The notes: generated from the letters alone by a model not told the origin. 64,000 bases of DNA from Weeksella massiliensis (GCA_000751595.1 CCMH01000040.1:1-64000), one strand, 5' to 3'. Shown: positions 16,667-26,187, counted from the stretch's first letter. Numbers and translations: made by a program.

Positions 16667-16699
16667 CAAATGTATAACATTATTTCCGAAATGAGCAAA
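16667..16699 (-). promoter_or_regulatory. trp operon promoter
   Basis: On the minus strand, TTTG (16699-16696), a 21-base spacer and TACATTTG (16674-16667) match the Bacteroidota consensus. Only 6 bases separate the -10 box from the leader ATG, so the transcript would be almost leaderless. Confidence 0.75.
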
Positions 16700-16968
16700 T
16701 ATTTTTTTTAGTTTTGAGCTTTCGGTAGGATGAGTAATAGGTTTAAAATTTTGATATTGAATAGTTTGCATTATCATATTGATGAATTTTTCGTCCTGAG
16801 AATCTTAGACAAACAACAATTCATCAGGTTGTTGATGGAAACGCATACGTTATCATCCTACCGAAAATTGTAAACGATTGCCACAAAGAATAGAAAAGAC
16901 AAGTGAAAGATTTTTCCTATTTTTATAGGGTCTAAAAAATAAATATCAAACAGAAGTTTTAACATTTC
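16700..16968. other. Divergent intergenic region upstream of trp and crotonase genes
   Basis: It holds two copies of the dispersed repeat in opposite orientation (16723-16731 and 16855-16863). No gene is supported. Confidence 0.5.
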
Positions 16969-17727
16969 ATGGAACAATACGTTAACTACCACATTGAGAA
17001 TCAAATAGCTCATATCGAATTTTATCAAGAAAAAAGTAATTCATTTCCGACCGAACAACTCGAGCGCATGATCGAAGTGCTCGAAGAATTGGGCGATAAT
17101 GACGAGGTAAAAGTGATTACACTTCGCAGTAAAGGCAACCGAGTTTTCTCTGCCGGTGCTTCTTTTGATGAATTATTGACGATTGAAGATTTCGAGACAG
17201 GTAAAAAATTCTTTTCGGGTTTCTCACGCGTTATTTTGGCGATGAGAGCTTGCCCAAAATTTATTGTCGGGGCAATCACCGGAAAAGTAGTGGGTGGAGG
17301 GGTAGGATTGGTTTCTGCATGCGACTATGCAATTGCAGACGAATCGGCTTTTTTACGCCTTAGCGAGTTGTCGATTGGCATCGGTCCTTTTGTGATAGAA
17401 CCAGCAATTACCAGAAAGATCGGACTCAATGCTTTTGCAGAAATGACTCTGAATCCGGTAGAATGGAAAGATCCTTTTTGGGCAAAAGACAAAGGTTTCT
17501 ATTCTGAAGTGATGGGAACAGAAGCGCAATGCATTCGTCGAGTTGAAGAGTTTTCTGAACAATTGTCGAAATACAGCCTTGAAGCCATGAGAAACCTAAA
17601 ACAAGTATTCTGGAAAGATACCGAAGATTGGACCGAAGTCATGCAAGAAAGAGCCGCAATGAGCGGAAAATTAGTCTTGTCTGATTTTACCAAAACAACC
17701 CTGAATAAATTTAAAACTAAAGCATAA
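16969..17727 (+). CDS. Enoyl-CoA hydratase/isomerase family protein
   Basis: A 252-residue crotonase-fold protein. The oxyanion-hole segments are FSAGASFDELL and GAITGKVVGGGVGL. Both catalytic glutamates of the hydratase family appear conserved: E133 (RLSELSIGIG) and E158 (NAFAEMTLN). It adds water to, or isomerises, an enoyl-CoA; the atypical sequence between them (GPFVIEP instead of PGAGGTQ) suggests a specialised substrate such as methylglutaconyl-CoA or phenylacetate intermediates. Followed after 4 bases by a second crotonase, so probably one operon. Confidence 0.85.
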   Translation: MEQYVNYHIENQIAHIEFYQEKSNSFPTEQLERMIEVLEELGDNDEVKVITLRSKGNRVFSAGASFDELLTIEDFETGKKFFSGFSRVILAMRACPKFIVGAITGKVVGGGVGLVSACDYAIADESAFLRLSELSIGIGPFVIEPAITRKIGLNAFAEMTLNPVEWKDPFWAKDKGFYSEVMGTEAQCIRRVEEFSEQLSKYSLEAMRNLKQVFWKDTEDWTEVMQERAAMSGKLVLSDFTKTTLNKFKTKA

Positions 17728-17731
17728 AACA

Positions 17732-18502
17732 ATGGAATACAATAATTTATTGGTAGAGGTAACCGACGGAATTGCCTTGGTAACACTCAACCGACCACAA
17801 GCACTCAATGCGCTCAATAAAGCATTGTTAGACGAGTTGTCACATTTTATTTCTGTGGCACAAGAAGACAAAGCAATCCGGGTTATTATCTTAACTGGTG
17901 CAGGAGAGAAGTCGTTTGTGGCAGGTGCAGACATCAAAGAATTTGCTTCTTTCAATGGTGAGCAAGGTGAGCGTTTGGCTGCTGAAGGACAAGTAAATGT
18001 TTTCAATAAAGTAGAAAATTCTTGCAAGCCAGTTATCGCCGCTGTGAACGGTTTTGCATTAGGAGGCGGGCTCGAATTGTCGATGGCGTCACATTTCAGA
18101 ATTGCTTCTACGAATGCCAAAATGGGCTTGCCAGAGGTTACTTTAGGTTTGATTCCAGGATATGGTGGAACGCAACGTTTACCTAAACTTATCGGGAAAG
18201 GACGTGCGATGCAAGCGATTATGACAGCTGAAATGTTCTCGGCAGAACGTGCCTTAGAAATCGGATTGGTGAATGAAGTTGTGGACTTAGAAAACTTATT
18301 GCCTCGCTGTAAAGAGATTGCAGCCAAAATCGCGAAAAACTCTTCGGTTGCAATTGCAAGAGCCATCAAAGCGATCAATGATTCGGATAAAGAATATGGT
18401 TTCGAAACTGAAATTAAGAGCTTTGGATATCTTTTCGATCAAGATGATTTTAAAGAAGGAACAATGGCTTTTATCGAAAAAAGAAAACCGAATTTCAAAT
18501 AA
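17732..18502 (+). CDS. Enoyl-CoA hydratase-like protein with altered catalytic residue
   Basis: A 256-residue crotonase with textbook motifs SFVAGADIKEF, AAVNGFALGGGLEL and LPEVTLGLIPGYGGTQRL. The first catalytic Glu is E135. The second, expected in GKxxAMEM, is glutamine (Q161 in GKGRAMQAIM). Fatty-acid or short-chain acyl-CoA degradation is the likely pathway, but loss of the second Glu may change the reaction from hydration to another crotonase chemistry. A strong terminator follows. Confidence 0.85.
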   Translation: MEYNNLLVEVTDGIALVTLNRPQALNALNKALLDELSHFISVAQEDKAIRVIILTGAGEKSFVAGADIKEFASFNGEQGERLAAEGQVNVFNKVENSCKPVIAAVNGFALGGGLELSMASHFRIASTNAKMGLPEVTLGLIPGYGGTQRLPKLIGKGRAMQAIMTAEMFSAERALEIGLVNEVVDLENLLPRCKEIAAKIAKNSSVAIARAIKAINDSDKEYGFETEIKSFGYLFDQDDFKEGTMAFIEKRKPNFK

Positions 18503-18530
18503 TCTAAACGATAAATCATTCTAAAATACA

Positions 18531-18569
18531 AAGGTCGAATTCAACTGAATTCGACCTTCTATTTTTTTA
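18531..18569. terminator. Terminator between crotonase operon and metG
   Basis: A 12-bp perfect stem AAGGTCGAATTC / GAATTCGACCTT with a 4-base loop AACT is followed by a T tract. It can serve the rightward crotonases and, less well, the converging metG. Confidence 0.85.
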
Positions 18570-18582
18570 TAGGATACTTTGT

Positions 18583-20619
18583 TTATCCGATTTGTACACC
18601 ATTAGGTGTTTCTTCTTCTGGGCGAACAAAGGTTAATTTTCCATCAGCTTTATCCGCAAATAAAAGCATTCCGTGCGATTCGATTCCTCTAATTTTTCGA
18701 GGTGCCAAATTGGCTAAAACCGTCGCTTGTTTCCCAATGATTTCTTCTAACGTAAAATGCTCAGCAATACCAGAAACTATCGTTCTTACATCTATTCCGG
18801 TATCTACTTTTAGTTCGAATAATTTATCGGCTTTTTCTACTTTTTTAGCTTCTAAAATAGTTCCTACACGAAGATCCATTTTCTGAAAATCATCAAATGA
18901 AATCAATTCTTTTTGAGGTTCGGCATTAGGGTTCGTCATGCTATTTTTTGTTTTGCTATCGTTTAATTTATCTATTTGTGCTTGTATTGCTTCGTCTTCT
19001 ATTTTGCTGAATATCAGAGTGGTTTCGCCTAACTGATGGCCACTTTCTATCCATTCATCGGTCGCTAATAAATTGTCCCAATTTTTCAGTTCTACCTTCA
19101 TCATTTCCAACATTTTGGTCGAAGCAAAAGGCAAGAAAGGTTCTGCTAATTGAGCCAACGCTACCGCAATTTGGTTAGCTGCATACATGATGTTTTTTAC
19201 GGCTTCGGGATCATCGGCTTTCTTCCAAGGTTCTTGTGCTTGTAGAAACTGATTTCCTAAACGAGCCAAATTCATATATTCATGTAACGCCGCGCGGAAT
19301 TCATAATGCTCGATGTGTTCACCAATGCGTTTTGCATATTCTTTTATCTGAAGAACCTCCTCAAAGGTTTCTGTTTTGGTAGGAATTATTCCATCGTAAT
19401 ATTTATGGGTCAACACCATAACACGGTTGATAAAATTCCCCAAAATGCCCACCAATTCTGAGTTGTTTTTGGTCTGAAAATCTTTCCAAGTAAAATTGTT
19501 GTCTTTGTTTTCGGGCATGTTCGATGTAAGCACAAAACGCAAAGTATCTTGCTGATTCGGGAAGTCTTCTAAATATTCATGTGCCCAAACAGCCCAATTT
19601 CTCGAAGTTGATATTTTGTCATCCTCTAAATTAAGGAACTCATTGGCCGGCACATTGTCGGGCAAAATATACTCGCCATGTGCTTTTAGCATAGACGGGA
19701 AAACGATACAATGGAAAACAATGTTATCTTTCCCGATAAAATGCACCAATTTTGTTTCTGGGTTTTGCCAATAATCTTTCCAATCTTTTCCGTTTTTTTC
19801 GGCCCATTCTTGGGTAAACGAAATGTAACCAATCGGCGCGTCGAACCAAACATACATTACTTTTCCTTCGGCTCCATCGATTGGTACTGGGATTCCCCAA
19901 TTCAGATCACGTGTCATGGCACGAGGTTTCAGTCCGTCATCTAACCAAGACTTCACTTGTCCGTACACATTCGATTTCCAATCAGCTTTGTGTCCTACCA
20001 AAATCCAATCTTTCAGAAAATCCTGATATTGATCCAAGGGAAGGTACCAGTTTTTGGTTTCTTTCTTGATTGGTGTATTTCCGGATAAGGCAGAACGAGG
20101 ATTGATTAATTCTTCTGGACTCAAGGTAGAACCACACTTTTCGCACTGATCACCGTAAGCATCAGGGTTCCCGCATTTCGGACATTCGCCACGAATGTAG
20201 CGATCGGCCAAAAATTCTTTGGCTTCTTCGTCATAATATTGCTCGGTAACTTCTTCTATAAATTTACCATTTTGGTACAATGTCTTGAAAAAATCTTGCG
20301 CTACTTCTCGGTGTTTAGCAGAAGTTGTACGCGAATAAATATCAAAAGTAACCCCAAAACCTTCTAAGGTATTTTTGATGTTTTCGTGGTATTTATCGAC
20401 AATGTCTTGCGGGGTAACGCCTTCGTTTTTGGCGCGAATCGTAATCGGAATTCCGTGTTCATCTGATCCACCTATAAATGCAACATCTTTTCCTTTTCTT
20501 CTAAGGTAGCGTGCAAAAATATCAGAAGGAACATAAACGCCGGCCATGTGACCGATGTGTAAAGGACCATTGGCATAAGGTAAAGCCGCCGTAATGGTAT
20601 ATCTGTTTGTATTTGACAT
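18583..20619 (-). CDS. metG: Methionyl-tRNA synthetase
   Basis: A 678-residue class I aminoacyl-tRNA synthetase that charges tRNA-Met. It has the HIGH motif in NGPLHIGHM, the zinc knuckle [25 protein letters not shown] in place of KMSKS, and an attached C-terminal EMAP/Trbp111 tRNA-binding domain ([19 protein letters not shown]). The start ATG 20619 (MSNTNRYT) matches family length; the frame continues upstream to 20715 but without conserved sequence. Confidence 0.96.
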   Translation of the reverse strand: MSNTNRYTITAALPYANGPLHIGHMAGVYVPSDIFARYLRRKGKDVAFIGGSDEHGIPITIRAKNEGVTPQDIVDKYHENIKNTLEGFGVTFDIYSRTTSAKHREVAQDFFKTLYQNGKFIEEVTEQYYDEEAKEFLADRYIRGECPKCGNPDAYGDQCEKCGSTLSPEELINPRSALSGNTPIKKETKNWYLPLDQYQDFLKDWILVGHKADWKSNVYGQVKSWLDDGLKPRAMTRDLNWGIPVPIDGAEGKVMYVWFDAPIGYISFTQEWAEKNGKDWKDYWQNPETKLVHFIGKDNIVFHCIVFPSMLKAHGEYILPDNVPANEFLNLEDDKISTSRNWAVWAHEYLEDFPNQQDTLRFVLTSNMPENKDNNFTWKDFQTKNNSELVGILGNFINRVMVLTHKYYDGIIPTKTETFEEVLQIKEYAKRIGEHIEHYEFRAALHEYMNLARLGNQFLQAQEPWKKADDPEAVKNIMYAANQIAVALAQLAEPFLPFASTKMLEMMKVELKNWDNLLATDEWIESGHQLGETTLIFSKIEDEAIQAQIDKLNDSKTKNSMTNPNAEPQKELISFDDFQKMDLRVGTILEAKKVEKADKLFELKVDTGIDVRTIVSGIAEHFTLEEIIGKQATVLANLAPRKIRGIESHGMLLFADKADGKLTFVRPEEETPNGVQIG

Positions 20620-20772
20620 AAAATGAAAATATTGTGACAAAGATACAATATTGTGACAGCAAAATTTAGGAAGATTAGAAAACTCTTCTTTCCGAATGAT
20701 GATTTTTTTATCCAATCAATCCACAAAAACGAATAAGTAGTATCTTGCTTGCAGAAATGTCGTTTTTTCTTT

Positions 20773-20781
20773 CGGTAGGAT
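20773..20781 (+). repeat. Dispersed CGGTAGGAT repeat, intergenic copy
   Basis: Extended match TTTCGGTAGGATGAA at 20770-20784, between metG and a small membrane-protein ORF. The other exact 9-bp copies: plus strand 12004, 12275, 13791, 16723, 22029, 31881, 43633, 56447, 58027, 61712; minus strand (read as ATCCTACCG) 16855, 23576, 29445, 41047, 43885. Confidence 0.85.
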
Positions 20782-20814
20782 GAAATGCAGCACAGTTTCG
20801 CAAAGCACGAAAAT

Positions 20815-20961
20815 ATGAAAAACATAGCTACACAATCGCAACAAATCGTCGATGAACAATTGCACAGTTATTTCAGTCAATACTATTGGTTATTGATTAT
20901 GGCTGTGGTTTTGTTGGTGCTATTTAGTTGGTTGGGCTCGTCAAAATCCAAAAGAAAATAA
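20815..20961 (+). CDS. Small single-pass membrane protein (48 aa)
   Basis: ATG 20815 to TAA 20961 encodes 48 residues: a polar N-terminus (MKNIATQSQQIVDEQLHSYF), a hydrophobic helix at about residues 25-40 (WLLIMAVVLLVLFSWL) and a basic tail SSKSKRK. This inside-positive layout looks like a real micro-membrane protein, although no family is recognised. It ends 3 bases before the convergent stop of the AEC transporter gene. Confidence 0.5.
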   Translation: MKNIATQSQQIVDEQLHSYFSQYYWLLIMAVVLLVLFSWLGSSKSKRK

Positions 20962-20964
20962 TAT

Positions 20965-21882
20965 TTAGGCGAAATACCATTCTAAGAAAAAGTACCAAAT
21001 CGTGAGCGTTACAAACGAAATTGGAATCCCGATTCCGACCATCATATTCGATAATTTAGGTTTCAGTCCATATTGTCCAGCAATAATTGCTGCGGTAACC
21101 ATCGGCGCCATGGCCGCTTCGATTACCGATACTTTGATCGGCAAACCCGATTGTTTGAAAACCAAAACATAGAGCACAAAAATAACGATTGGCAAGAAAA
21201 TCAATTGATAGAGAAGACCCAAAATCAAGAAATTCCAATGTTTACTTCGTTTATCAATACTTAGTTGATAGCCCACCGAAACAAGGGCTAAAGGCGAAAC
21301 TGTAGCGCCTAATTTTCCGAAAACATCTTTTAGTTCTACCGGGAAATGCCACTCGAAAGCTGCCATCGTAATCCCAATCAGAAAGGCAATAAATGCAGGA
21401 AACTTAAACACTTTTCCGACCAAAGCACCCAAATTATTTTCGCCACGCGAGAAAATCGTAGCCGTAATAATTCCTAAAGTACTCAACACCACAAAGGTTC
21501 CTGGAAGATCGACAATAATCAAAGTTTTGATTCCCTCGTCGCCATACATCGCTTGTACAACTGGGATTCCGACAAAGGAAGTGTTCCCCAAACCTGCTGT
21601 AAGAATCAGACATCCAATCAAGGCTTTCGACCAACCAAGCCATTTTCCTAATCCATAAAAAATACCAAAAGCAATTGCAAAAGCCAACCAAGCAACACCG
21701 GCCGGGAAAAGCAAATCCCAACCTAATTTCACTTCGGGCAAATAATACAAAGCCATCGATGGTAAAGAAATAAACAGAACAAATTGGTTGAGTACCACGT
21801 GGGTATTGTACGGGAATTGAGGGATTTTTTTAATAATAACTCCAATCAATAAACATAAAAATAAGAGGATAATGCTTGACAT
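20965..21882 (-). CDS. AEC family (auxin efflux carrier-like) transporter
   Basis: A 305-residue protein with about ten membrane helices; the central AGLGNTSFVGIPVV is the broken-helix motif typical of the AEC/bile-acid-transporter fold, repeated in outline at VIEAAMAPMVTAAIIA. Bacterial members export or import carboxylates such as malate or malonate; the substrate cannot be set here. Start ATG 21882 (MSSIILLFLC) chosen; a frame extension to 21924 lacks a signal or conserved sequence. Confidence 0.85.
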   Translation of the reverse strand: MSSIILLFLCLLIGVIIKKIPQFPYNTHVVLNQFVLFISLPSMALYYLPEVKLGWDLLFPAGVAWLAFAIAFGIFYGLGKWLGWSKALIGCLILTAGLGNTSFVGIPVVQAMYGDEGIKTLIIVDLPGTFVVLSTLGIITATIFSRGENNLGALVGKVFKFPAFIAFLIGITMAAFEWHFPVELKDVFGKLGATVSPLALVSVGYQLSIDKRSKHWNFLILGLLYQLIFLPIVIFVLYVLVFKQSGLPIKVSVIEAAMAPMVTAAIIAGQYGLKPKLSNMMVGIGIPISFVTLTIWYFFLEWYFA

Positions 21883-22028
21883 GGTCAAAAATAAATGAGA
21901 GCGCAAAGGTACGTTGTTTATCAAAAAAAGAGGAAAGTTTCGATATGATTTATGTGCATGTTTTGATGGGCTTGTGTTTGATTATCAATCGTTAAGTGGT
22001 AGAAGTGATAAATATTAGAAGATGTTTT

Positions 22029-22037
22029 CGGTAGGAT
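22029..22037 (+). repeat. Dispersed CGGTAGGAT repeat, intergenic copy
   Basis: Extended match TTTCGGTAGGATGAA, upstream of der in an otherwise featureless AT-rich spacer (21883-22164). Confidence 0.85.
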
Positions 22038-22164
22038 GAAAAGCGAGCTTGATAGCAGAAAGCGAAAGATAAGTTTCCTATAAAATAAACCATTCTACCG
22101 ATAAAAAATAGAAAAAAACCATAAAATACATAAAATGCATTCTCGATATTAGAAGCGAATCACT

Positions 22165-22172
22165 TACCTTTG
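22165..22172 (+). promoter_or_regulatory. Probable -10 box for der
   Basis: TACCTTTG matches TAnnTTTG and lies 4 bases before the der ATG. No clear -33 TTTG is seen at the right distance, so a nearly leaderless transcript is likely but not certain. Confidence 0.55.
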
Positions 22173-22176
22173 CAGC

Positions 22177-23484
22177 ATGTCGAATATTGTTGCTATAGTA
22201 GGAAGACCCAATGTAGGGAAATCTACCTTTTTTAATCGGTTGGTACAAAAACGCCAAGCCATTGTTGATGACGTTTCTGGCGTAACCCGCGATCGCCATT
22301 ATGGCAAGTCGGATTGGAACGGAGTAGAATTTACCGTGATCGATACCGGTGGTTATGTCGTAGGATCAGAAGATACCTTCGAAGAAGAAATCCGTAAACA
22401 GGTAGAATTGGCCGTAGATGAAGCCAATGTAATCCTTTTTATGGTCGATAACCAAGTAGGGTTAACTGATATGGATAAAGAGGTTTCTCATCTGTTGCGC
22501 AAAGCCAAAAAGAAAACATTTTTGGTCGTTAATAAAGTCGATACCAATAAAAACTTAGACGATTCTTATGAGTTTTATACCTTAGGATTCGATAAAATAT
22601 TTACTATTGCTGCTGCAAGCGGAAGTGGAACTGGAGATTTGCTCGATGAGGTAGTGGATTCTTTCGAGACCAAAGAATTTGATGATAAATTCGAAGGTTT
22701 ACCACGTATTGCTATTGTGGGTCGTCCCAATGCGGGGAAATCTACTCTGATCAATGCACTCTTGGGCGAAGAAAGAAATATCGTAACCGATGTTGCTGGG
22801 ACTACCAGAGATTCTATCGAAACGCTCTACAATAAATTCGGACATGAGTTTGTGTTGGTCGATACGGCAGGGATGCGAAAAAAAGGAAAAGTAGCCGAAG
22901 ACTTAGAGTTCTATTCGGTAATGCGCGCCGTTCGTACAATCGAAGAATGCGACGTCTGTGTGTTAGTAATCGATGGCTCGAGAGGAATAGAAGCGCAAGA
23001 TCTCAATATTCTTTATTTGGCAGAACGCAACCGAAAAGGTGTAGTTATTTTGGTGAATAAGTGGGATTTGATTGAGAAAGAAACCAATACAATGCGCGAT
23101 TTCGAGAAGATGATCAAAACTAAAATTGCTCCATTTACCGATGTGCCAATTTTGTTTATTTCGGCACTCAACAAACAACGTATTCACAAGGCGATTGAAA
23201 TGTTTATGCATGTCAATGAAAACCGTAATCGTCGTATCAAAACAAGTAAACTCAATGAGTTGATGTTGCCTTTGATCGAGATTACTCCGCCGCCGGCTTA
23301 CAAAGGAAAATACATCAAAATAAAATACGTTACACAATTACCAACGCGAACTCCGCAATTTGCTTTTTTTGCCAATTTGCCACAATATATTCGCGAACCG
23401 TATAAGCGATTTATAGAAAATCAGTTGCGTAAATCGTTTGATTTTTCGGGCGTACCAATTGAAATCTATTTCAGAAAAAAATAA
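22177..23484 (+). CDS. der: Ribosome-associated GTPase Der (EngA)
   Basis: A 435-residue protein with two tandem GTPase domains, essential for maturation of the 50S ribosomal subunit. G1 motifs are GRPNVGKST (domain 1) and GRPNAGKST (domain 2); the DTGG and DTAGM G3 motifs and NKVD and NKWD G4 motifs are all present. The C-terminal KH-like domain spans about residues 350-435 ([26 protein letters not shown]). Usual length. Confidence 0.97.
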   Translation: MSNIVAIVGRPNVGKSTFFNRLVQKRQAIVDDVSGVTRDRHYGKSDWNGVEFTVIDTGGYVVGSEDTFEEEIRKQVELAVDEANVILFMVDNQVGLTDMDKEVSHLLRKAKKKTFLVVNKVDTNKNLDDSYEFYTLGFDKIFTIAAASGSGTGDLLDEVVDSFETKEFDDKFEGLPRIAIVGRPNAGKSTLINALLGEERNIVTDVAGTTRDSIETLYNKFGHEFVLVDTAGMRKKGKVAEDLEFYSVMRAVRTIEECDVCVLVIDGSRGIEAQDLNILYLAERNRKGVVILVNKWDLIEKETNTMRDFEKMIKTKIAPFTDVPILFISALNKQRIHKAIEMFMHVNENRNRRIKTSKLNELMLPLIEITPPPAYKGKYIKIKYVTQLPTRTPQFAFFANLPQYIREPYKRFIENQLRKSFDFSGVPIEIYFRKK

Positions 23485-23489
23485 AATCA

Positions 23490-23519
23490 AAAACCACTTT
23501 CATCGGAAGTGGTTTTTTT
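23490..23519 (+). terminator. Terminator after der
   Basis: AAAACCACTT pairs with AAGTGGTTTT across a short loop, followed by T residues, 5 bases beyond the der stop. Confidence 0.85.
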
Positions 23520-23575
23520 ATGGTAAGGAAATTTAGCACGAATTTCTCTAACAGAAAGAATACGCTTTGTAGAGC

Positions 23576-23584
23576 ATCCTACCG
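23576..23584 (-). repeat. Dispersed CGGTAGGAT repeat, intergenic copy
   Basis: Reads CATCCTACCGAAAT on the plus strand, between the der terminator and nadD. Confidence 0.85.
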
Positions 23585-23667
23585 AAATTTACACAAAGTT
23601 TCTCTGCCTGTTTGATGGGCTATTTGTAGGATAAATTGTATATTTAGTTCGATAAAAAAAGATAGAA

Positions 23668-24234
23668 ATGAAAGTTGGTTTGTTCTTTGGGTCGTTTAAT
23701 CCGATTCATATTGGTCATTTGATAATTGCGAATCATTTTCAACAATTTTCTGACTTAGAGCAGGTTTGGTTTGTGGTGAGTCCGCAAAATCCATTCAAAG
23801 AAAAAAAATCCTTAGCCAACGAATACAATCGACTAGAGATGGTTGAGTTGGCGATAGAAGATTATCCGAATCTTCGGGCGTGTAGTGATGAGTTTCATTT
23901 ACCTAGACCGTCGTACACGATTGATACGTTGACGCACCTGAAAGAGAAATATCCTCGGTATGATTTTTCGCTGATTATGGGGTCTGATGTGATGGTGAGT
24001 TTACCAAAATGGAAGAATGCTGAGGTTCTTTTGCGAGATTATTCGATGTACGTGTATCCGCGTCCGGGTGATGTTCTACCCAATTTCGATGCGAAAGTTA
24101 CCATCGTAGAAGCACCCTTGATGGAGATTTCATCCACGTTTATTCGGAGTGCTGTGAAGAAAAATAAAAATATAAAACCAATGCTTCCACCCAAAGTGTG
24201 GGAATATCTAGACGGAAGTAATCTGTATAAATAA
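23668..24234 (+). CDS. nadD: Nicotinate-nucleotide adenylyltransferase
   Basis: A 188-residue nucleotidyltransferase that adenylates NaMN to deamido-NAD. It has the dinucleotide-binding signature GSFNPIHIGHL at the N-terminus, PSYTIDTL in the middle and the C-terminal ISSTFIRSAVKK (ISxTxxR motif). It complements the nadABC genes at 54.4-58.7 kb in the same NAD pathway. Usual length. Confidence 0.95.
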   Translation: MKVGLFFGSFNPIHIGHLIIANHFQQFSDLEQVWFVVSPQNPFKEKKSLANEYNRLEMVELAIEDYPNLRACSDEFHLPRPSYTIDTLTHLKEKYPRYDFSLIMGSDVMVSLPKWKNAEVLLRDYSMYVYPRPGDVLPNFDAKVTIVEAPLMEISSTFIRSAVKKNKNIKPMLPPKVWEYLDGSNLYK

Positions 24235-24237
24235 GGT

Positions 24238-24477
24238 TTATTTTTTGGGGTACATTCGTTTCAGGTGCTGTATGATTTCTTCTAATCCATTGATTTTTAT
24301 TTCGTACACCGTTGCCAAGATTTCGCCTAATTTTCCTTTCGGGAAACCGCCATTGCTCACAAACCATTCGAGATAAGAAATGGGTAAATCGCACAATAAT
24401 CGACCTTGGTATCGACCAAAAGGCATTGTTTGCGCAACCATGGCTTGCAAGATTTCGGGTCGAAAACCATTGTCCAT
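24238..24477 (-). CDS. DUF3820 family small protein
   Basis: A 79-residue protein with MPFGRYQGRLLCDLPISYLEWFVSNGGFPKGKLGEIL, the core of the DUF3820 (QSregVF) family. Function unknown; members are small cytosolic proteins sometimes tied to nucleic-acid metabolism. It lies 5 bases after the rhodanese gene and could be the end of a pth-rhodanese operon. Confidence 0.75.
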   Translation of the reverse strand: MDNGFRPEILQAMVAQTMPFGRYQGRLLCDLPISYLEWFVSNGGFPKGKLGEILATVYEIKINGLEEIIQHLKRMYPKK

Positions 24478-24482
24478 TTTCC

Positions 24483-24950
24483 TTAGTTATTTTTTTTACG
24501 TTTCAGAAATAAGGCTTCTTTATTTGCCTGATTTTCGTCTAAACCTCCTTTGATCAATTGCCCTTCGTAATCGGTAATTCCGTTACGGAAAGGATAAGAT
24601 TTTTTCATGTTTGCAACATCCATTGCATCTTTTGCAACTTGGGCTCTCGCTCCAGAACGGCAATAGATGTAATAGGTTTTATTGGGGTCTAATTGTACAA
24701 TATCTTGCGCAAAATCTTCTGCTTGCACATCAATATTGATCGCACCTTGTAGATGACCTTGTGCAAATTCTTCTGGCGTGCGAACATCGAGAAGAACAAT
24801 GTCCGGATGGGCAAAGTTTATTTTGTCTGCCGTGTTAATGTCTTTGGTATAAAGGGATGCTTCTATATGGTCTAATCTTTTTAGGGTTTGTTGTTGTCCA
24901 CAACTTCCTAAAGTAAAAGCCAATAAGAGAAGTCCGAAAAAATAGTTCAT
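24483..24950 (-). CDS. Rhodanese-like lipoprotein
   Basis: About 155 residues. The signal peptide with lipobox (LLLLAFTLGSC) predicts a lipoprotein. The rhodanese domain follows (IVLLDVRTPEEFAQGHLQGAINID), with active-site loop CRSGAR: Cys and Arg intact, so sulfur transfer is possible. The ATG at 24950 starts right after the pth stop; the alternative ATG at 24962 would overlap pth by 11 bases. Periplasmic or outer-membrane placement is inferred from the lipobox. Confidence 0.85.
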   Translation of the reverse strand: MNYFFGLLLLAFTLGSCGQQQTLKRLDHIEASLYTKDINTADKINFAHPDIVLLDVRTPEEFAQGHLQGAINIDVQAEDFAQDIVQLDPNKTYYIYCRSGARAQVAKDAMDVANMKKSYPFRNGITDYEGQLIKGGLDENQANKEALFLKRKKNN

Positions 24951-24951
24951 T

Positions 24952-25518
24952 TTATTTGCCATTGTATTGATTCATTGCGTTTGCTAATCCATGAAAGACG
25001 AAAGCCAAAGAAGCTTCAGCTGCCATCTCGAGTCGATTCTGTAAGATTTCATTTTCTTCAGTTGTCCAATCTCCCAGAACATAATCAACTTGTTGTCCTT
25101 TCAAAAACTCATTCCCAACCCCAAAGCGTAAGCGTGGATAATTGGCGTTTTGTAATTTATTTTGAATGTCTTTCAATCCATTATGTCCTCCATCACTTCC
25201 TTTTCCGCGCATGCGTAACGTCCCAAACTCCAAATTCAGATCATCGGTAACGACGAGCAGTTGAGGGAGATCGATATTTTCTTTCTGAATCCAAAAGCGT
25301 ACCGCATCTCCACTAAGATTCATATACGTGTTGGGTTTTAGTAAGGTAACCGGACGTCCTTTGTATTTAAATTGTGCAATCTCACCAAAATTAGAAGAGG
25401 AAAATTTCGCTTCGCTACGTTTGGCTATTTCTTCCACTACTTTGAAACCTATATTATGACGAGTATTCTCGTATTTGTCGCCTATATTCCCAAGGCCCAC
25501 AATTAAAAATTTCTGCAT
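24952..25518 (-). CDS. pth: Peptidyl-tRNA hydrolase
   Basis: A 188-residue enzyme that frees tRNA from peptidyl-tRNA dropped by ribosomes. The motifs VGLGNIGDKYENTRHNIGF (catalytic His and Asn), KPNTYMNLSG, DDLNLEFGTLRMRGKGSDGGHNGL and RLRFGVG are all intact. Usual length. First gene of the leftward pth-rhodanese-DUF3820 set. Confidence 0.97.
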   Translation of the reverse strand: MQKFLIVGLGNIGDKYENTRHNIGFKVVEEIAKRSEAKFSSSNFGEIAQFKYKGRPVTLLKPNTYMNLSGDAVRFWIQKENIDLPQLLVVTDDLNLEFGTLRMRGKGSDGGHNGLKDIQNKLQNANYPRLRFGVGNEFLKGQQVDYVLGDWTTEENEILQNRLEMAAEASLAFVFHGLANAMNQYNGK

Positions 25519-25606
25519 GCCACAAAAATAATGTATTCTATTTGATTTCTACTTTTACGAAAGTTAATTTTGATGAGTTGGTGCAATTTTTGACAATATA
25601 GAAAGT

Positions 25607-26122
25607 ATGAATAAATTAATTTCTTTTTCCTTTTTCATGCTCTTTTTATGGAGCGGAATTGTGTTCGGACAGAAAATACCTCAGACCGATAAAATGATTT
25701 TTACCGAAGATGTGCTTCATCAAACCGTGAAAAATAGAGCCTTAGAAGATGTTTCTTTGCAATCTATTTTTCAGGAACAACGAGGCGAAGTCGTGGTTTT
25801 GTATTTTTGGGCAAGTTGGTGCAAGGATTGTTTGGTCGGACTTCCGAAACTCAAAACCTTACAACAAAAAAATCCGAATGTGAAATTCATCTTTCTTTCC
25901 TTGGATAAAACCGAAGAAGCTTGGCATAAAGCTATAGTTAAATATGCTTTGCAAGGCGATCATTACTGGTTTAGCGGAGGATGGGAAAACCCGTTCAATG
26001 CCTATATCGACCTCAATTGGGTACCGCGTTACTTGTTGCTCGACCGAGAAGGAAATATTGCAAAATATTATACTATTCAGGCCGACGATCAAGAATTGCA
26101 ACAAGCAATCGATCGATTGTAG
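25607..26122 (+). CDS. Exported TlpA-like thioredoxin-fold protein
   Basis: A 171-residue protein with a signal peptide (to about VFGQ) and a thioredoxin fold. The redox site is WCKDC (C72, C75) in YFWASWCKDC, and the cis-proline region is WVPRYLLLD. Probably a periplasmic thiol reductase or oxidase acting in envelope protein maturation. Stands alone, with a strong terminator behind. Confidence 0.85.
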   Translation: MNKLISFSFFMLFLWSGIVFGQKIPQTDKMIFTEDVLHQTVKNRALEDVSLQSIFQEQRGEVVVLYFWASWCKDCLVGLPKLKTLQQKNPNVKFIFLSLDKTEEAWHKAIVKYALQGDHYWFSGGWENPFNAYIDLNWVPRYLLLDREGNIAKYYTIQADDQELQQAIDRL

Positions 26123-26152
26123 TTTTGGTAGGATGATTTGCAGGATAGAATA

Positions 26153-26187
26153 AAAAAGTTGAAATTGATTTGATTTCAACTTTTTCT
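26153..26187 (+). terminator. Terminator after the TlpA-like gene
   Basis: A 13-bp perfect stem AAAAAGTTGAAAT / ATTTCAACTTTTT with a 7-base loop, followed by CTTTTTT. A near-copy of the dispersed repeat (TGGTAGGAT, 26127-26135) lies between the stop codon and the stem. Confidence 0.85.

Noticed and set aside
17671-18378. 235-codon ORF on the minus strand opposite the second crotonase
   Set aside because: Shadow frame; its composition follows the crotonase codons and shows no domain.
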